From positions 194,285 through 258,284 of the forward strand of contig NZ_BMUY01000008.1 in the NCBI RefSeq assembly GCF_014650435.1: a DNA stretch of 64,000 nucleotides, written 5' to 3'. The stretch comes from Streptomyces tendae (GTDB lineage: Bacteria > Actinomycetota > Actinomycetes > Streptomycetales > Streptomycetaceae). The first letter of the stretch is position 1. Each line of letters starts with the position of its first letter. Shown here in pieces: positions 16,703 through 25,335 of this stretch. The notes under the pieces are model-generated. The model was not told the DNA's origin, ran no database searches, and saw nothing but the letters and a program-made list of their open reading frames with translations. The translations under genes were made by a program, and so were the position numbers.

Positions 16703-17536
16703 GTGAGCACCACGGTTCCAGCAGTCCCCGACCCCGGCCCGGGATCGACCCAGCCGGGTCAGCCGATCCAACCGGTCCAGCCGACCCGGCCAGGTCAGCC
16801 GACCCGGCCAGGTCAGCCGATCCGGCCAGATCAGCCGGTCCGGCACGTCCGCCCGGTCGGCTCGGCCAGCCGGGCCGGCTCGGTCGACTCGGTTTCCCTG
16901 ACTGAGCGGCGCAAGGCCGAGACCCGGATGGAGATCGCCCGGGCGGCGGCCCGCCTCTTCGCCGGCCAGGGCCTGCGGGCCACCCGGGCCGAGGACATCG
17001 CCCGGACGGCGGGTGTCGCCCCGCGCACCTTCTACCGCTACTTCGCGGCCAAGGAGGAGGCGATCGCCCCGCTCTACGCCCTGGGCGCCGAGCGCTGGGT
17101 GCGGGCGGTGCGCGAGGCCCCGGCCGAACTGTCCCCGCCCGCGGCCCTGGAACACGCCGTACGGCACACGCTGACGCCCGGCGCGGGTGTTTCGGCGCCC
17201 TCGTGGGAGTGGGCCCGGGCGCTGATCCGCCTGGCCGAGAGCAGTCCGGCGCTGCGCAAGGTGTGGGCCGAGGTCTGCCACTCCACGGAGCGGGGGCTGG
17301 TGGAGGCGCTGGCCGCGCGGATGTCCGGGGGCGACGACAACGTTGCCGCCCGACTGGCAGCCTCCCCCCGGCTGCACTTCTCGGCCGCCGTGGCGGGCGC
17401 CGCCGTGCGCGTCGCGGCGGAGTACTGGGCGTCGTCGTCCTCCCAGGAGACGCGCAGCCCGCTGGACCAGGCGCTGCTGAACCTGGCGGTGCTGCGGGAG
17501 TTCACCTGGGAGGACGACCTCACGGAGCAGGGGTGA
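16703..17536 (+). CDS. TetR-family regulator with Pro/Gln-repeat N-terminus
   Basis: A 277-residue regulator. Residues 12-50 are a disordered tail built on PGQP/TRP repeats, encoded by tandem copies of about 15 bases (GGTCAGCCGACCCGGCCA-like, 16755-16850). The HTH follows at about residues 73-120 (MEIARAAARLFAGQGL, TRAEDIARTAGVAPRTFYRYF), then a helical ligand domain. The GTG start lies seven bases after a -10-like hexamer, suggesting leaderless translation; a start after the repeat would also give a full TetR protein. The target is unknown, perhaps itself only. Confidence 0.82.
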   Translation: MSTTVPAVPDPGPGSTQPGQPIQPVQPTRPGQPTRPGQPIRPDQPVRHVRPVGSASRAGSVDSVSLTERRKAETRMEIARAAARLFAGQGLRATRAEDIARTAGVAPRTFYRYFAAKEEAIAPLYALGAERWVRAVREAPAELSPPAALEHAVRHTLTPGAGVSAPSWEWARALIRLAESSPALRKVWAEVCHSTERGLVEALAARMSGGDDNVAARLAASPRLHFSAAVAGAAVRVAAEYWASSSSQETRSPLDQALLNLAVLREFTWEDDLTEQG

Positions 17537-17597
17537 ACGCGCGGGCCGGTGAGCGGTGGTGACGGCGGGCCCGCGATGCCGGTCGGTCCAGTGCCGG

Positions 17598-18569
17598 TCA
17601 GCCCGGCCCCGTCGCGCGTGCCAGGCGGGCGCCCAGGTCCCGTACGCAGTCGACCAGCTCCGCCGGTTCCCGGACCCGGAACTCCAGGCCGGTCGTCGCC
17701 AGGCGGACCGCGATCCACTCCACCGAGCCGGAGACGGTCGCCCGCACCACGCACGACGTGCAGCCGTCCACCGCCTCGGGCGTCCCCATCCAGTGCGGCA
17801 GCAGCGGCGCGACGGCCTCGGCCGGTGCGTGGAAGACGACCGCGATCTCGTAGGAGTCGTTGCGGCGCCGCATCGAGTGCCGCAGGTACTCGGCCGCGTC
17901 CCCGGTCGGCAGCTCCCGCGGAGCGAACCGCGCCCCCGTGGCGAAGGGCTCGCTCACCCGGTCGACCCGGAAGGTCCGCCAGTCGTCCCGGTCGAGGTCG
18001 TAGGCGACCAGGTACCAGCGCCGCCCCGTCGACACCAGCCGGTACGGCTCCGTCACGCGCCGCGACTCGCTGCCGTCCGCCGCGCGGTAGGCGAACCGCA
18101 GCCGCTCGTGCCCGGCCACCGTCGAGGCCATCACGGTCAGCGTCTCGGGCGCGATGCTCGGCCCGTCCCCGCTGGTCAGCGGCGTCGTCGCGGACTGGAG
18201 TGTGGCGACCCGGTGCCGCAGCCGGGACGGCAGCACCTGCTCCAGCTTGGCCAGGGCCCGCACCGACGCCTCGTCCAGGCCCTCGACCGCGTGTCCCGCG
18301 CCCGCCCGCAGCCCGACCGCGATCGCCACCGCCTCCTCGTCGTCGAGGACCAGCGGCGGCATGGCCTTGCCCGCCACCAGCCGGTAGCCACCGTCGGCAC
18401 CCATCGTGGCCTGGACCGGATAGCCCAGTTCGCGCAGGCGGTCGATGTCCCGCCGGACCGTGCGCCGGGAGACCCCGAGCCGGTCGGCCAGCTCGCCGCC
18501 GGGCCATTCGCGGGGCGTCTGCAGGAGCGAGAGGAGCGTCAGCAGCCGGGCTGGAGTGTCCGTCGTCAT
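17598..18569 (-). CDS. YafY-type HTH/WYL transcriptional regulator
   Basis: A 323-residue regulator. The N-terminal HTH_11 domain reads RLLTLLSLLQTPREW and LGVSRRTVRRDIDRLRELGYPV. A WYL domain follows at about residues 140-220 (LRFAYRAADGSE, GRRWYLVAYDLDRDDWRTFRVDR), then the WCX extension. WYL domains bind nucleic acid or small ligands. The ATG at 18569 is used; ATG 18581 adds four residues. It is divergent from an MFS exporter 62 bases away and probably regulates it. Confidence 0.87.
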   Translation of the reverse strand: MTTDTPARLLTLLSLLQTPREWPGGELADRLGVSRRTVRRDIDRLRELGYPVQATMGADGGYRLVAGKAMPPLVLDDEEAVAIAVGLRAGAGHAVEGLDEASVRALAKLEQVLPSRLRHRVATLQSATTPLTSGDGPSIAPETLTVMASTVAGHERLRFAYRAADGSESRRVTEPYRLVSTGRRWYLVAYDLDRDDWRTFRVDRVSEPFATGARFAPRELPTGDAAEYLRHSMRRRNDSYEIAVVFHAPAEAVAPLLPHWMGTPEAVDGCTSCVVRATVSGSVEWIAVRLATTGLEFRVREPAELVDCVRDLGARLARATGPG

Positions 18570-18631
18570 GCCTTCGAGCATGCCGCAGATATAGGACACG
18601 ATCCGACCTACTGGCCTCCTAAGTTCCTTCC

Positions 18632-20176
18632 ATGACCTCCAAGCAGAGCCCCGACCCGGCTCCCGTCCCGCCTGTCCCACCCGTCGTGCCAGCCGCGCCC
18701 GCCGCAGGCGACCGGCGTCGCTGGTTCGCCCTCGCGATCGTGATGACCGCGGCGTTCATGGACCTGGTGGACGTCACCATCGTCAACATCGCCATCCCCT
18801 CGATCCAGCAGGACGAGGGCGCCTCGTTCAGCCAGATCCAGTGGATCACCGCCGGGTACGCCCTCGCCTTCGCGGCCGGCCTGATCACCGGCGGGCGGCT
18901 CGGCGACATCCACGGCCGCAAGCGGGTCTTCCTCGTCGGCATCGGCGGCTTCACCCTGGCCTCGGCGCTGTGCGGCCTCGCCGTGAACCCGGAGATGCTG
19001 GTCGCCTCCCGCATCCTCCAGGGCGGCATGGCGGCGCTGATGGTGCCGCAGGTCCTGTCGATCGTGCACGCCACCTTCCCGGCACACGAACGCGGCAAGG
19101 TCTTCGGCCTGTTCGGCGCCATCGTCGGACTCGGGGCCGTCTCCGGTCCGCTGCTGGGCGCCCTGCTCACCGAGTGGAATCTCTTCGGGCTCGAATGGCG
19201 GCCCATCTTCCTCATCAACCTGCCCGTCGGCGTCGCGGGCCTCGTCCTCGGCAGCCGCTTCATCACGGAGTCGAAGGCGCCGCGCGCGCTCCGGCTGGAC
19301 CTGGTCGGGGTCGCGCTGGTCACCCTGGGCCTGCTGATGCTGATCTACCCGCTCACCCGGGGCGAGGAGCTCGGCTGGCCGCTGTGGGGGCACCTCTCGA
19401 TGGCCGGCTCGCTCGTGGTCCTCGCGGTCCTGGTCGCCTACGAACGGCGCAAGAGCGCGCGGGACGGTTCGCCGCTGGTGGAGCTGTCGCTGTTCAGGGT
19501 CAAGAGCTTCGCGGCCGGCATCGCCGTGCAGACCGTCTTCGGGGTCGGCCTCGGTGTCTTCTTCCTGGTCTGGACGCTGTACATGCAGGTGGGCCTCGGC
19601 TGGACCCCGCTGCGGGCCGGGCTGACCGGTGTACCGTTCTCGATCGCCGTGTCCACGGCGGCCGGCATCTCGGTGCAGAAGCTGGTCCCGCGGTTCGGAC
19701 GCAAAGTGCTCCAGGCGGGCGCGCTGGTGATGGCGGCCGGGGTGCTCCTCTACATCTGGGAGTCCGGGCGCTACGGGCTCGCCATCACCTCCTGGCAGAT
19801 GGCGCTGCCGCTGGCCGTGATGGGCCTCGGCATGGGACTGATCGTCGCGCCGCTGACCGACGCGGTGCTCTCCCAGGTGCCGCGCGAGCACGCCGGGTCG
19901 GCGTCGGGACTCATCAACACCGTGCAGCAGATGGGCAACGCGCTCGGACTCGGGCTGGTGTCGGTGGTCTTCTTCGGCACGATGGGCGACCACCTCACCC
20001 CCGCCCGCGTCGGCCCCGCCTACGTGGACGCCTTCCAGAACGCGCTGGGGTGGGTGGCCGGGGTGATGGCCGTCATCTTCCTGCTGATGTTCGCGCTGCC
20101 CGGGCGACCGGCCCAGCACGTGGAAGGGGGCCGGGCGGAGGACCGGCCGGAGGAGAAGGAGCCCGCGCTGGTCTGA
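18632..20176 (+). CDS. DHA2-family MFS exporter (14 TM)
   Basis: A 514-residue transporter with a Pro-rich 25-residue cytoplasmic start and 14 membrane segments. Signatures are MDLVDVTIVNIAIPSIQ in TM1, GGRLGDIHGRKRVF after TM2 and the TM5 region GAIVGLGAVSGPLLGG-like sequence. It is a proton-driven efflux pump for unknown compounds. It is divergent from the WYL regulator; the short shared gap includes a TATATC hexamer. A strong hairpin terminator follows. Confidence 0.88.
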   Translation: MTSKQSPDPAPVPPVPPVVPAAPAAGDRRRWFALAIVMTAAFMDLVDVTIVNIAIPSIQQDEGASFSQIQWITAGYALAFAAGLITGGRLGDIHGRKRVFLVGIGGFTLASALCGLAVNPEMLVASRILQGGMAALMVPQVLSIVHATFPAHERGKVFGLFGAIVGLGAVSGPLLGALLTEWNLFGLEWRPIFLINLPVGVAGLVLGSRFITESKAPRALRLDLVGVALVTLGLLMLIYPLTRGEELGWPLWGHLSMAGSLVVLAVLVAYERRKSARDGSPLVELSLFRVKSFAAGIAVQTVFGVGLGVFFLVWTLYMQVGLGWTPLRAGLTGVPFSIAVSTAAGISVQKLVPRFGRKVLQAGALVMAAGVLLYIWESGRYGLAITSWQMALPLAVMGLGMGLIVAPLTDAVLSQVPREHAGSASGLINTVQQMGNALGLGLVSVVFFGTMGDHLTPARVGPAYVDAFQNALGWVAGVMAVIFLLMFALPGRPAQHVEGGRAEDRPEEKEPALV

Positions 20177-20206
20177 GACCGCGGACGCGCGACGGGACGT
20201 GAACAG

Positions 20207-20240
20207 GGGCGGGTCCGGCACAGAGGTGCCGGGCCCGCCC
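20207..20240 (+). terminator. Hairpin terminator
   Basis: A 14-bp stem (GGGCGGGTCCGGCA against its complement, one G-U pair) with loop CAGAGG begins 30 bases after the exporter stop. Confidence 0.75.
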
Positions 20241-20267
20241 TGCTGCACGTCGATGCCCGTTCATGCC

Positions 20268-20301
20268 TGTTTGAGTCCGATCGTTTCTGCTTCCTGTTTA
20301 C
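20268..20301 (+). promoter_or_regulatory. Candidate FruR operator with three YGTTTNN direct repeats
   Basis: TGTTTGA, CGTTTCT and TGTTTAC start at 20268, 20282 and 20295, spaced 13-14 bases, in an AT-richer stretch 70-100 bases before the DeoR-type regulator. DeoR-family regulators often bind such direct repeats, so this is a plausible autoregulatory site for the fru operon. Confidence 0.45.
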
Positions 20302-20370
20302 ATTCCGGACAACCAGGCGTAGCCTCCGAGCGAAACCACAGGTTCGGGCACGGGTCGGAGGTGAACGGTC

Positions 20371-21132
20371 ATGTACGCACCGGAGCGGCAGCAGGAGATC
20401 CTCCGGCTCGCCCGGGACGGCGGCCGGGTGGACGTGGTGTCGTTGGCCGAGGAGTTCCAGGTGACGGCGGAGACCATCCGCCGCGACCTCAAGGCGCTCG
20501 ACCGCGCCGGTCTGCTCCGCCGGGTGCACGGCGGCGCGATCCCCGCAGGACGGCTCGACTTCGAACCGGATCTCGCCGAGCGCGAGTCCACCGCCGCCGA
20601 CGAGAAGGACCGCATCGCCCGGGCGGCCCTCGCCGAACTGCCGGCCGAGGGCACGCTGATCCTCGACGCCGGTTCCACGGTGGCCCGCATGGCCGCGGCG
20701 ATCCCGCCGGACGCCTCGCTGACCGTGGTCACCCACAGCCTGCCCATCGCGGCCCGCCTCGCCGACCACCCCGGCATCCAGCTCCACATCGTCGGAGGGC
20801 GCGTGCGCCACCGTACGCGCGCCGCCGTGGACGCCTGGGCGCTGCGTGCGTACGGCGAGATCCGCGCCGACGTGGCCGTGGTGGCGGCCAACGGGTTCTC
20901 CGTGGAGCACGGACTGACCACCCCCGACCTCGCCGAGGCCGCCGTCAAACGGGCCGCGCTGACCGCCGCTCGGCGCGTGGTGCTGCTCGCCGACTCCTCC
21001 AAGTACGCCCAGGAGCACTTCGCCCGCTTCGGCGCCCTGGACGACGTGGACCTGCTGATCACCGACACCGGACTGACCCCCGAGGACGCGGGCGACATCG
21101 AGCGCGCCGGCACGGAAGTAGTACGCGCATGA
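20371..21132 (+). CDS. fruR: DeoR-family regulator of the fructose operon
   Basis: A 253-residue DeoR regulator. The HTH has the family signature (RQQEILRLARDGGRVDVVSLAEEF, VTAETIRRDLKALDRAGLLRRVHGGA) and the sugar-phosphate-binding DeoRC domain contains GTLILDAGSTVARMA, then VVTHSLPIAARL and the conserved VVLLADSSK. It overlaps fruK by ATGA and heads the fruR-fruK-fruA operon, so it most likely senses fructose 1-phosphate and represses the operon. The name is given from context. Confidence 0.88.
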   Translation: MYAPERQQEILRLARDGGRVDVVSLAEEFQVTAETIRRDLKALDRAGLLRRVHGGAIPAGRLDFEPDLAERESTAADEKDRIARAALAELPAEGTLILDAGSTVARMAAAIPPDASLTVVTHSLPIAARLADHPGIQLHIVGGRVRHRTRAAVDAWALRAYGEIRADVAVVAANGFSVEHGLTTPDLAEAAVKRAALTAARRVVLLADSSKYAQEHFARFGALDDVDLLITDTGLTPEDAGDIERAGTEVVRA

Positions 21133-22076
21133 TCCTGACCGTCACCCCCAACCCGTCGCTGGACCGCACCTACGAGGTGCCCTCCCTCGACCGCGGCGAC
21201 GTCGTCCGCGCCACCGGCGAGCGGGTCGACCCCGGCGGCAAGGGCGTGAACGTCTCGCGCGCGGTGACCGCCGCCGGGCAGCGCACCGTCGCGGTGCTGC
21301 CGCTGGGCGGGGCGCCGGGCGCGCTCGTCGCCGACCTGCTCGACGCGCAGGGCATCGAAGTCGCGGCGGTGCCGATCACCGGGCCCACCCGGTCCAACAT
21401 CGCCCTCGCCGAAGCCGACGGCGTCCTGACCAAGATCAACGCACCGGGCCCCGAACTCTCCCCGGCCGAACGGGAACTGCTCCTGGAGACCGTACGGCGC
21501 CAGTCGTCCGGCGCGGACTGGATCGCCTGCTGCGGCAGCCTGCCCCGCGGACTCGCCCCGTCCTGGTACGCCGACCTGGTCGCCCGGGCGCACACCGCCG
21601 GGGTCCGCATCGCCCTGGACACCTCGGGACCGGCCCTGCTGCGGGCGCTGCGCGAGCGGCCCGACGTGGTCAAGCCGAACGCCGAGGAGCTCGCCGAGGC
21701 CGTCGGGCGTCCGCTGGCCACGGTCGGCGACGCCGTGAAGGCCGCCGAGGAACTGCGGGAGCTGGGCGCCCGTTCCGTGCTCGCCAGCCTGGGCGCCGAC
21801 GGGCAGCTGCTCGTGGACGACGCGGGCACCTGGTTCGGCACCGCCCGCGTGGACGCCGTACGCAGCAACGTCGGCGCCGGGGACTCCTCCCTCGCCGGTT
21901 TCCTCGTCGCCGGCGGGACGGGGCCCGGCGCCCTCGCGTCCGCCGTCGCGCACGGCGCCGCCGCCGTCCAGCTGCCCGGCAGCGTGATGCCGACGCCGCA
22001 CGACCTGGACCCGGCGGCCGTGACGGTCACCACCGAGGTACCGGTGAACCGCGTACTGAAGGAGCCGGCGTCATGA
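21129..22076 (+). CDS. fruK: 1-phosphofructokinase
   Basis: A 315-residue PfkB-family kinase that phosphorylates fructose 1-phosphate to fructose 1,6-bisphosphate. The first PfkB signature is GGKGVNVSRA near residue 36; the anion hole and catalytic base are in NVGAGDSSLAGF (Asp252). MILTVTPNPSLDRTYEV is the usual start of the family. It overlaps the fruR stop by ATGA. The product of FruA is its substrate, so the operon makes a complete fructose entry route. Confidence 0.95.
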   Translation: MILTVTPNPSLDRTYEVPSLDRGDVVRATGERVDPGGKGVNVSRAVTAAGQRTVAVLPLGGAPGALVADLLDAQGIEVAAVPITGPTRSNIALAEADGVLTKINAPGPELSPAERELLLETVRRQSSGADWIACCGSLPRGLAPSWYADLVARAHTAGVRIALDTSGPALLRALRERPDVVKPNAEELAEAVGRPLATVGDAVKAAEELRELGARSVLASLGADGQLLVDDAGTWFGTARVDAVRSNVGAGDSSLAGFLVAGGTGPGALASAVAHGAAAVQLPGSVMPTPHDLDPAAVTVTTEVPVNRVLKEPAS

Positions 22077-22267
22077 AGCCGGGCCCCGGTCTCCTTCCCG
22101 GCCCGTCCCACGGCCCGCTCCCCGGGGCCGTCCCCGCCCCCCACCGCCGCGCCCCCAGCCCCCACCGCTGTGCCCCCGTCCCCCAAGGCTGTGCCCCCGT
22201 CCCCCTCCCCGCCCCCGCCCCTCACCCCACGTTCCGGGCGATACGCGAGCTAAGGAGCCCGCGATGA
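22073..22267 (+). CDS. Pro-rich 64-codon frame linking fruK and fruA
   Basis: An ATG overlaps the fruK stop (ATGA at 22073) and the TGA at 22265-22267 overlaps the fruA ATG, so the frame is exactly coupled at both ends. The product would be very rich in Pro, Ala and His (PAPHRRAPSPHRCAPVP-type repeats), encoded by C-tract DNA. Either it is a real coupling peptide or the DNA is just a C-rich spacer whose frame stays open by composition. No family is recognised. Confidence 0.3.
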   Translation: MKPGPGLLPGPSHGPLPGAVPAPHRRAPSPHRCAPVPQGCAPVPLPAPAPHPTFRAIRELRSPR

Positions 22268-24375
22268 GCGACATGATCACCGCGGATCTGGTCGACCTCG
22301 ACCTGTCCGCCGACACCAAGGAAGCGGCGGCGCGTGCCCTCGCGGAGCGGATGGTCGCCCTGGGCCGGGTGACCGACCTGGAGGGCTTCCTCGCCGACGT
22401 GGCCGCCCGCGAGGCGCAGATGCCGACCGGCCTGGACGGCGGCATCGGCATCCCGCACTGCCGCAGCGAGCACGTCACCGAGCCGACGCTCGCCTTCGGG
22501 CGCAGCGCGGCCGGCGTCGACTTCGGGGCGGCGGACGGACCGGCCGACCTGATCTTCCTCATCGCTGCTCCGGCGGGCGCCGACGACGCCCACCTGACGA
22601 TCCTCTCCTCGCTGGCCCGGCAGCTGATGAACGCCGAGTTCACCGCCGCGCTGCGCTCGGCGGGCGACGCGGCGGCCGCCGCAGCGCTGATCCGCGGCGA
22701 GGAGCCGGCCCCGGCCGAGGACGCTCCTGAGGAGACCGGGGCCACCGCGGACACCGGGGGCACCGCGGACACCGGGGCGGTCTCGGCGGCGGCCTCCGCC
22801 GAGACCGCCCCGGGCAGCACCGGCCAGGATTCCGGCGGGCCCGCGCGCCCGTTCCGGATCGTCGCCGTCACCTCCTGTCCCACCGGCATCGCGCACACCT
22901 ACATGGCGGCCGAGTCGCTGGAGAACGCGGGCCGCGAGGAGGGCGTCGAAGTCGTCGTCGAGACCCAGGGCTCGGCCGGGTTCACCCGGCTCGACCCGGC
23001 GGTGATCGCGGCGGCGGACGGCGTGATCCTCGCCCACGACGTGGCCGTGCGCGAGAAGGACCGCTTCGCCGGGAAACCGACCGTCGACACGGGCGTGAAG
23101 GCGGCCATCAACCGGCCCGGCGAGCTGATCGGCGAGGTCCGCGACAAGGCGGCCCGCGGCGAGGTCACAGCGGCCGCCGCGGACGGCCCGGCCGGTTCCG
23201 GCGGGGCGACTCCGGTCGAGCGCGGCGGCGAGTCCGGCGAGGGGTACGGCACCAAGCTCCGCAAGTGGCTGATGTCCGGCGTCAGTTACATGGTCCCGTT
23301 CGTCGCCGCGGGCGGTCTGCTGATCGCCCTGGGCTTCGCGATCGGCGGCTACGAGATCAACAAGGCGCCCTCCGTGATGGACCACTTCGTGTGGACCCAG
23401 GCGGACAGCTGGGCGGCGCTGCTCTTCCAGATCGGCGGCGTGGCCTTCGCCTTCCTCGTCCCGGTACTGGCCGGCTACATCGCCTACGGGATGGCCGACC
23501 GGCCGGGCCTGGTCCCCGGCTTCGTCGGCGGCTCGATCGCGCTGACCATCAACGCCGGCTTCCTCGGCGGTCTGGCGGCCGGTCTGATCTCCGGCGCGGT
23601 GGTGCTGGCGATCCAGCGGGTGCCGATACCGAAGGCGCTGCGCGGCATCATGCCGGTGGTGGTGATCCCGCTGGTCTCGGCGGCGGTCGTCGGGTTCCTG
23701 ATGTTCGTCGTGATCGGCAAGCCCATCGCGTCCGCGCAGGAGGGGATGACCGACTGGCTCAACGGTCTGTCCGGCGCCAACGCGGTCCTGCTCGGCGCGC
23801 TGCTCGGCCTGATGATGTGCTTCGACCTCGGCGGCCCGGTCAACAAGGTCGCCTACACCTTCGCCACCGCGGGCATCGCGGTCGCCAGCCCCAGCGACTC
23901 GGCGATGAAGATCATGGCGGCGGTGATGGCGGCCGGCATGGTGCCGCCGCTGGCGATGGCCCTGGCCACCACGGTGCGCGGCCGGCTCTTCAACGCCGCC
24001 GAGCGGGAGAACGGCAAGGCCGCCTGGGTGCTGGGCGCCTCCTTCATCTCCGAGGGCGCGATCCCGTTCGCCGCCGCCGACCCGCTGCGCGTCATCCCGT
24101 CCTCGATGGTGGGCGGCGCGGTCACCGGCGCCCTGTCGATGGCCTTCGGGGCGACGCTGCGTGCCCCGCACGGCGGCATCTTCGTGGTCCCGCTGATCGG
24201 CAACCCGCTGCTCTACCTCGTCGCCATCGCGGCCGGTGTCTGTGTCACCACGGCCCTGGTGATCGTCCTCAAGGGGCTGCGCAAGCCGGTGACGGGCACG
24301 TCGGCCCAGGGCCCCGGCACAGGCACGGACCCGTCGGCCCCGACGCCCGGAGCCAAGCAGCCGGTGGCCGCGTAA
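22264..24375 (+). CDS. fruA: Fructose PTS permease, EIIABC fusion
   Basis: A 703-residue fusion that imports fructose and releases fructose 1-phosphate inside the cell. EIIA is at residues 5-145, with the phospho-His65 in GIGIPHCRS. An acidic, Ala-rich linker at about 145-195 precedes EIIB with Cys205 in VTSCPTGIAHTYMAAE. A second linker (about 300-330) leads to EIIC, about nine or ten membrane segments from residue 340 to 690 (SGVSYMVPFVAAGG, GAIPFAAADPLR). AAGGAG lies eight bases before the ATG. It is the third gene of the fru operon and needs general PTS proteins encoded elsewhere. Confidence 0.95.
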   Translation: MSDMITADLVDLDLSADTKEAAARALAERMVALGRVTDLEGFLADVAAREAQMPTGLDGGIGIPHCRSEHVTEPTLAFGRSAAGVDFGAADGPADLIFLIAAPAGADDAHLTILSSLARQLMNAEFTAALRSAGDAAAAAALIRGEEPAPAEDAPEETGATADTGGTADTGAVSAAASAETAPGSTGQDSGGPARPFRIVAVTSCPTGIAHTYMAAESLENAGREEGVEVVVETQGSAGFTRLDPAVIAAADGVILAHDVAVREKDRFAGKPTVDTGVKAAINRPGELIGEVRDKAARGEVTAAAADGPAGSGGATPVERGGESGEGYGTKLRKWLMSGVSYMVPFVAAGGLLIALGFAIGGYEINKAPSVMDHFVWTQADSWAALLFQIGGVAFAFLVPVLAGYIAYGMADRPGLVPGFVGGSIALTINAGFLGGLAAGLISGAVVLAIQRVPIPKALRGIMPVVVIPLVSAAVVGFLMFVVIGKPIASAQEGMTDWLNGLSGANAVLLGALLGLMMCFDLGGPVNKVAYTFATAGIAVASPSDSAMKIMAAVMAAGMVPPLAMALATTVRGRLFNAAERENGKAAWVLGASFISEGAIPFAAADPLRVIPSSMVGGAVTGALSMAFGATLRAPHGGIFVVPLIGNPLLYLVAIAAGVCVTTALVIVLKGLRKPVTGTSAQGPGTGTDPSAPTPGAKQPVAA

Positions 24376-24411
24376 GGCAGGCCCCGGCGGGGCGCGGGGG
24401 AGCGGGGCGCG

Positions 24412-25167
24412 CTACGGGGAGACCTGCGCCGCGCGCCGCTCCATGGCCCGGCGGGCCGTGTCCTCGCTGTCGTACACCTCGCACATGTGGCGTCCGTCCG
24501 GCGTGGCCGTGTGCTCGACCTCCCACAGGGAGACCTCCACGCCGTCGCGCAGCAGGAACGCGTGCTCGTAGAGCGAGAAGCCGATCCGGGCGCGGCCCGC
24601 GCGGCCGGGCCCGCCGAACGCCTGGACGATCTGGTGCCCGCACGCCGTCGACAGCCGGTCGGCGAGGTCCGCGCCGGGCCGGTCCGCGTTCTCCGCGCGG
24701 CGCAGCAGCCGGCGGGCGTGGTCCGCGGAGGCGTCGGGGACGTAGGCGTGGCGCGGGGCGGGGACGGGCGACAGCTGCACCTGGACCTGCACCGGCAGCT
24801 CGAAATCGGGGGTGTCGGGCGGCAGGGCCAGCCGGGAGCCGGCGGCGCGCAACTCCTCCTCGTCGACGTAGACCTCGTGCTGCGGCTCGCCGCCCGGGGT
24901 GGTGTTGTGGACCAGCTCCCAGAGCGTGAGCGCCGAGCCGTCGGCGAGCAGCCAGGTGTGCCGGTACGTCTCGCGGTGCAGCCCCGCGCTGTGGTGCGCG
25001 GAGTGCAGGGAACCGTCGTGCGCCAGCGCGCAGTCCAGTCGCCGTATCGTCTCGTCGGGCAGCTCGAACGAGTTCAGGGCGCGTCCGAGCAGCCGCATGA
25101 GGTGCTCCTCCGGAGACTCGGGCGACTCGGGTGGTTCGTACGCTGCCGTCTCGTACGGAACGCTCAA
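24412..25167 (-). CDS. DUF6227-like Streptomyces protein
   Basis: A 251-residue soluble acidic protein conserved, as far as I recall, mainly in Streptomyces (start MSVPYETAAYEPPESPESPEEHL, then LLGRALNSFELPD). The N and C halves contain similar segments (TYRHTWLLADGSALTLWELVHNTTP and GFSLYEHAFLLRDGVEVSLWEVEHTATP), so the protein looks like an internal duplication. The start is a TTG at 25167 with GGGAG six bases upstream. The function is unknown. Confidence 0.7.
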   Translation of the reverse strand: MSVPYETAAYEPPESPESPEEHLMRLLGRALNSFELPDETIRRLDCALAHDGSLHSAHHSAGLHRETYRHTWLLADGSALTLWELVHNTTPGGEPQHEVYVDEEELRAAGSRLALPPDTPDFELPVQVQVQLSPVPAPRHAYVPDASADHARRLLRRAENADRPGADLADRLSTACGHQIVQAFGGPGRAGRARIGFSLYEHAFLLRDGVEVSLWEVEHTATPDGRHMCEVYDSEDTARRAMERRAAQVSP

Positions 25168-25272
25168 GGTTTCTCCCGGCGTTGCTGCATGTCACCTTGT
25201 GGGTGCATACCGTAGCCCCTCGGTCGGACATCATGTCCGGGAACCGAGAAAACGTACGCACGAAAAACGCGG

Positions 25273-25301
25273 GGGCCGCGCGAAAAGTTTCCGCGCGGCC
25301 C
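25273..25301 (-). terminator. Rho-independent terminator of the L,D-transpeptidase
   Basis: GGGCCGCGCG and its exact complement form a 10-bp stem. On the minus strand it is followed within ten bases by TTTTT. It lies 35 bases past the transpeptidase stop. Confidence 0.8.
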
Positions 25302-25335
25302 GACGAACCGTCAAAAATCCCTGCTCACCGGCGGA

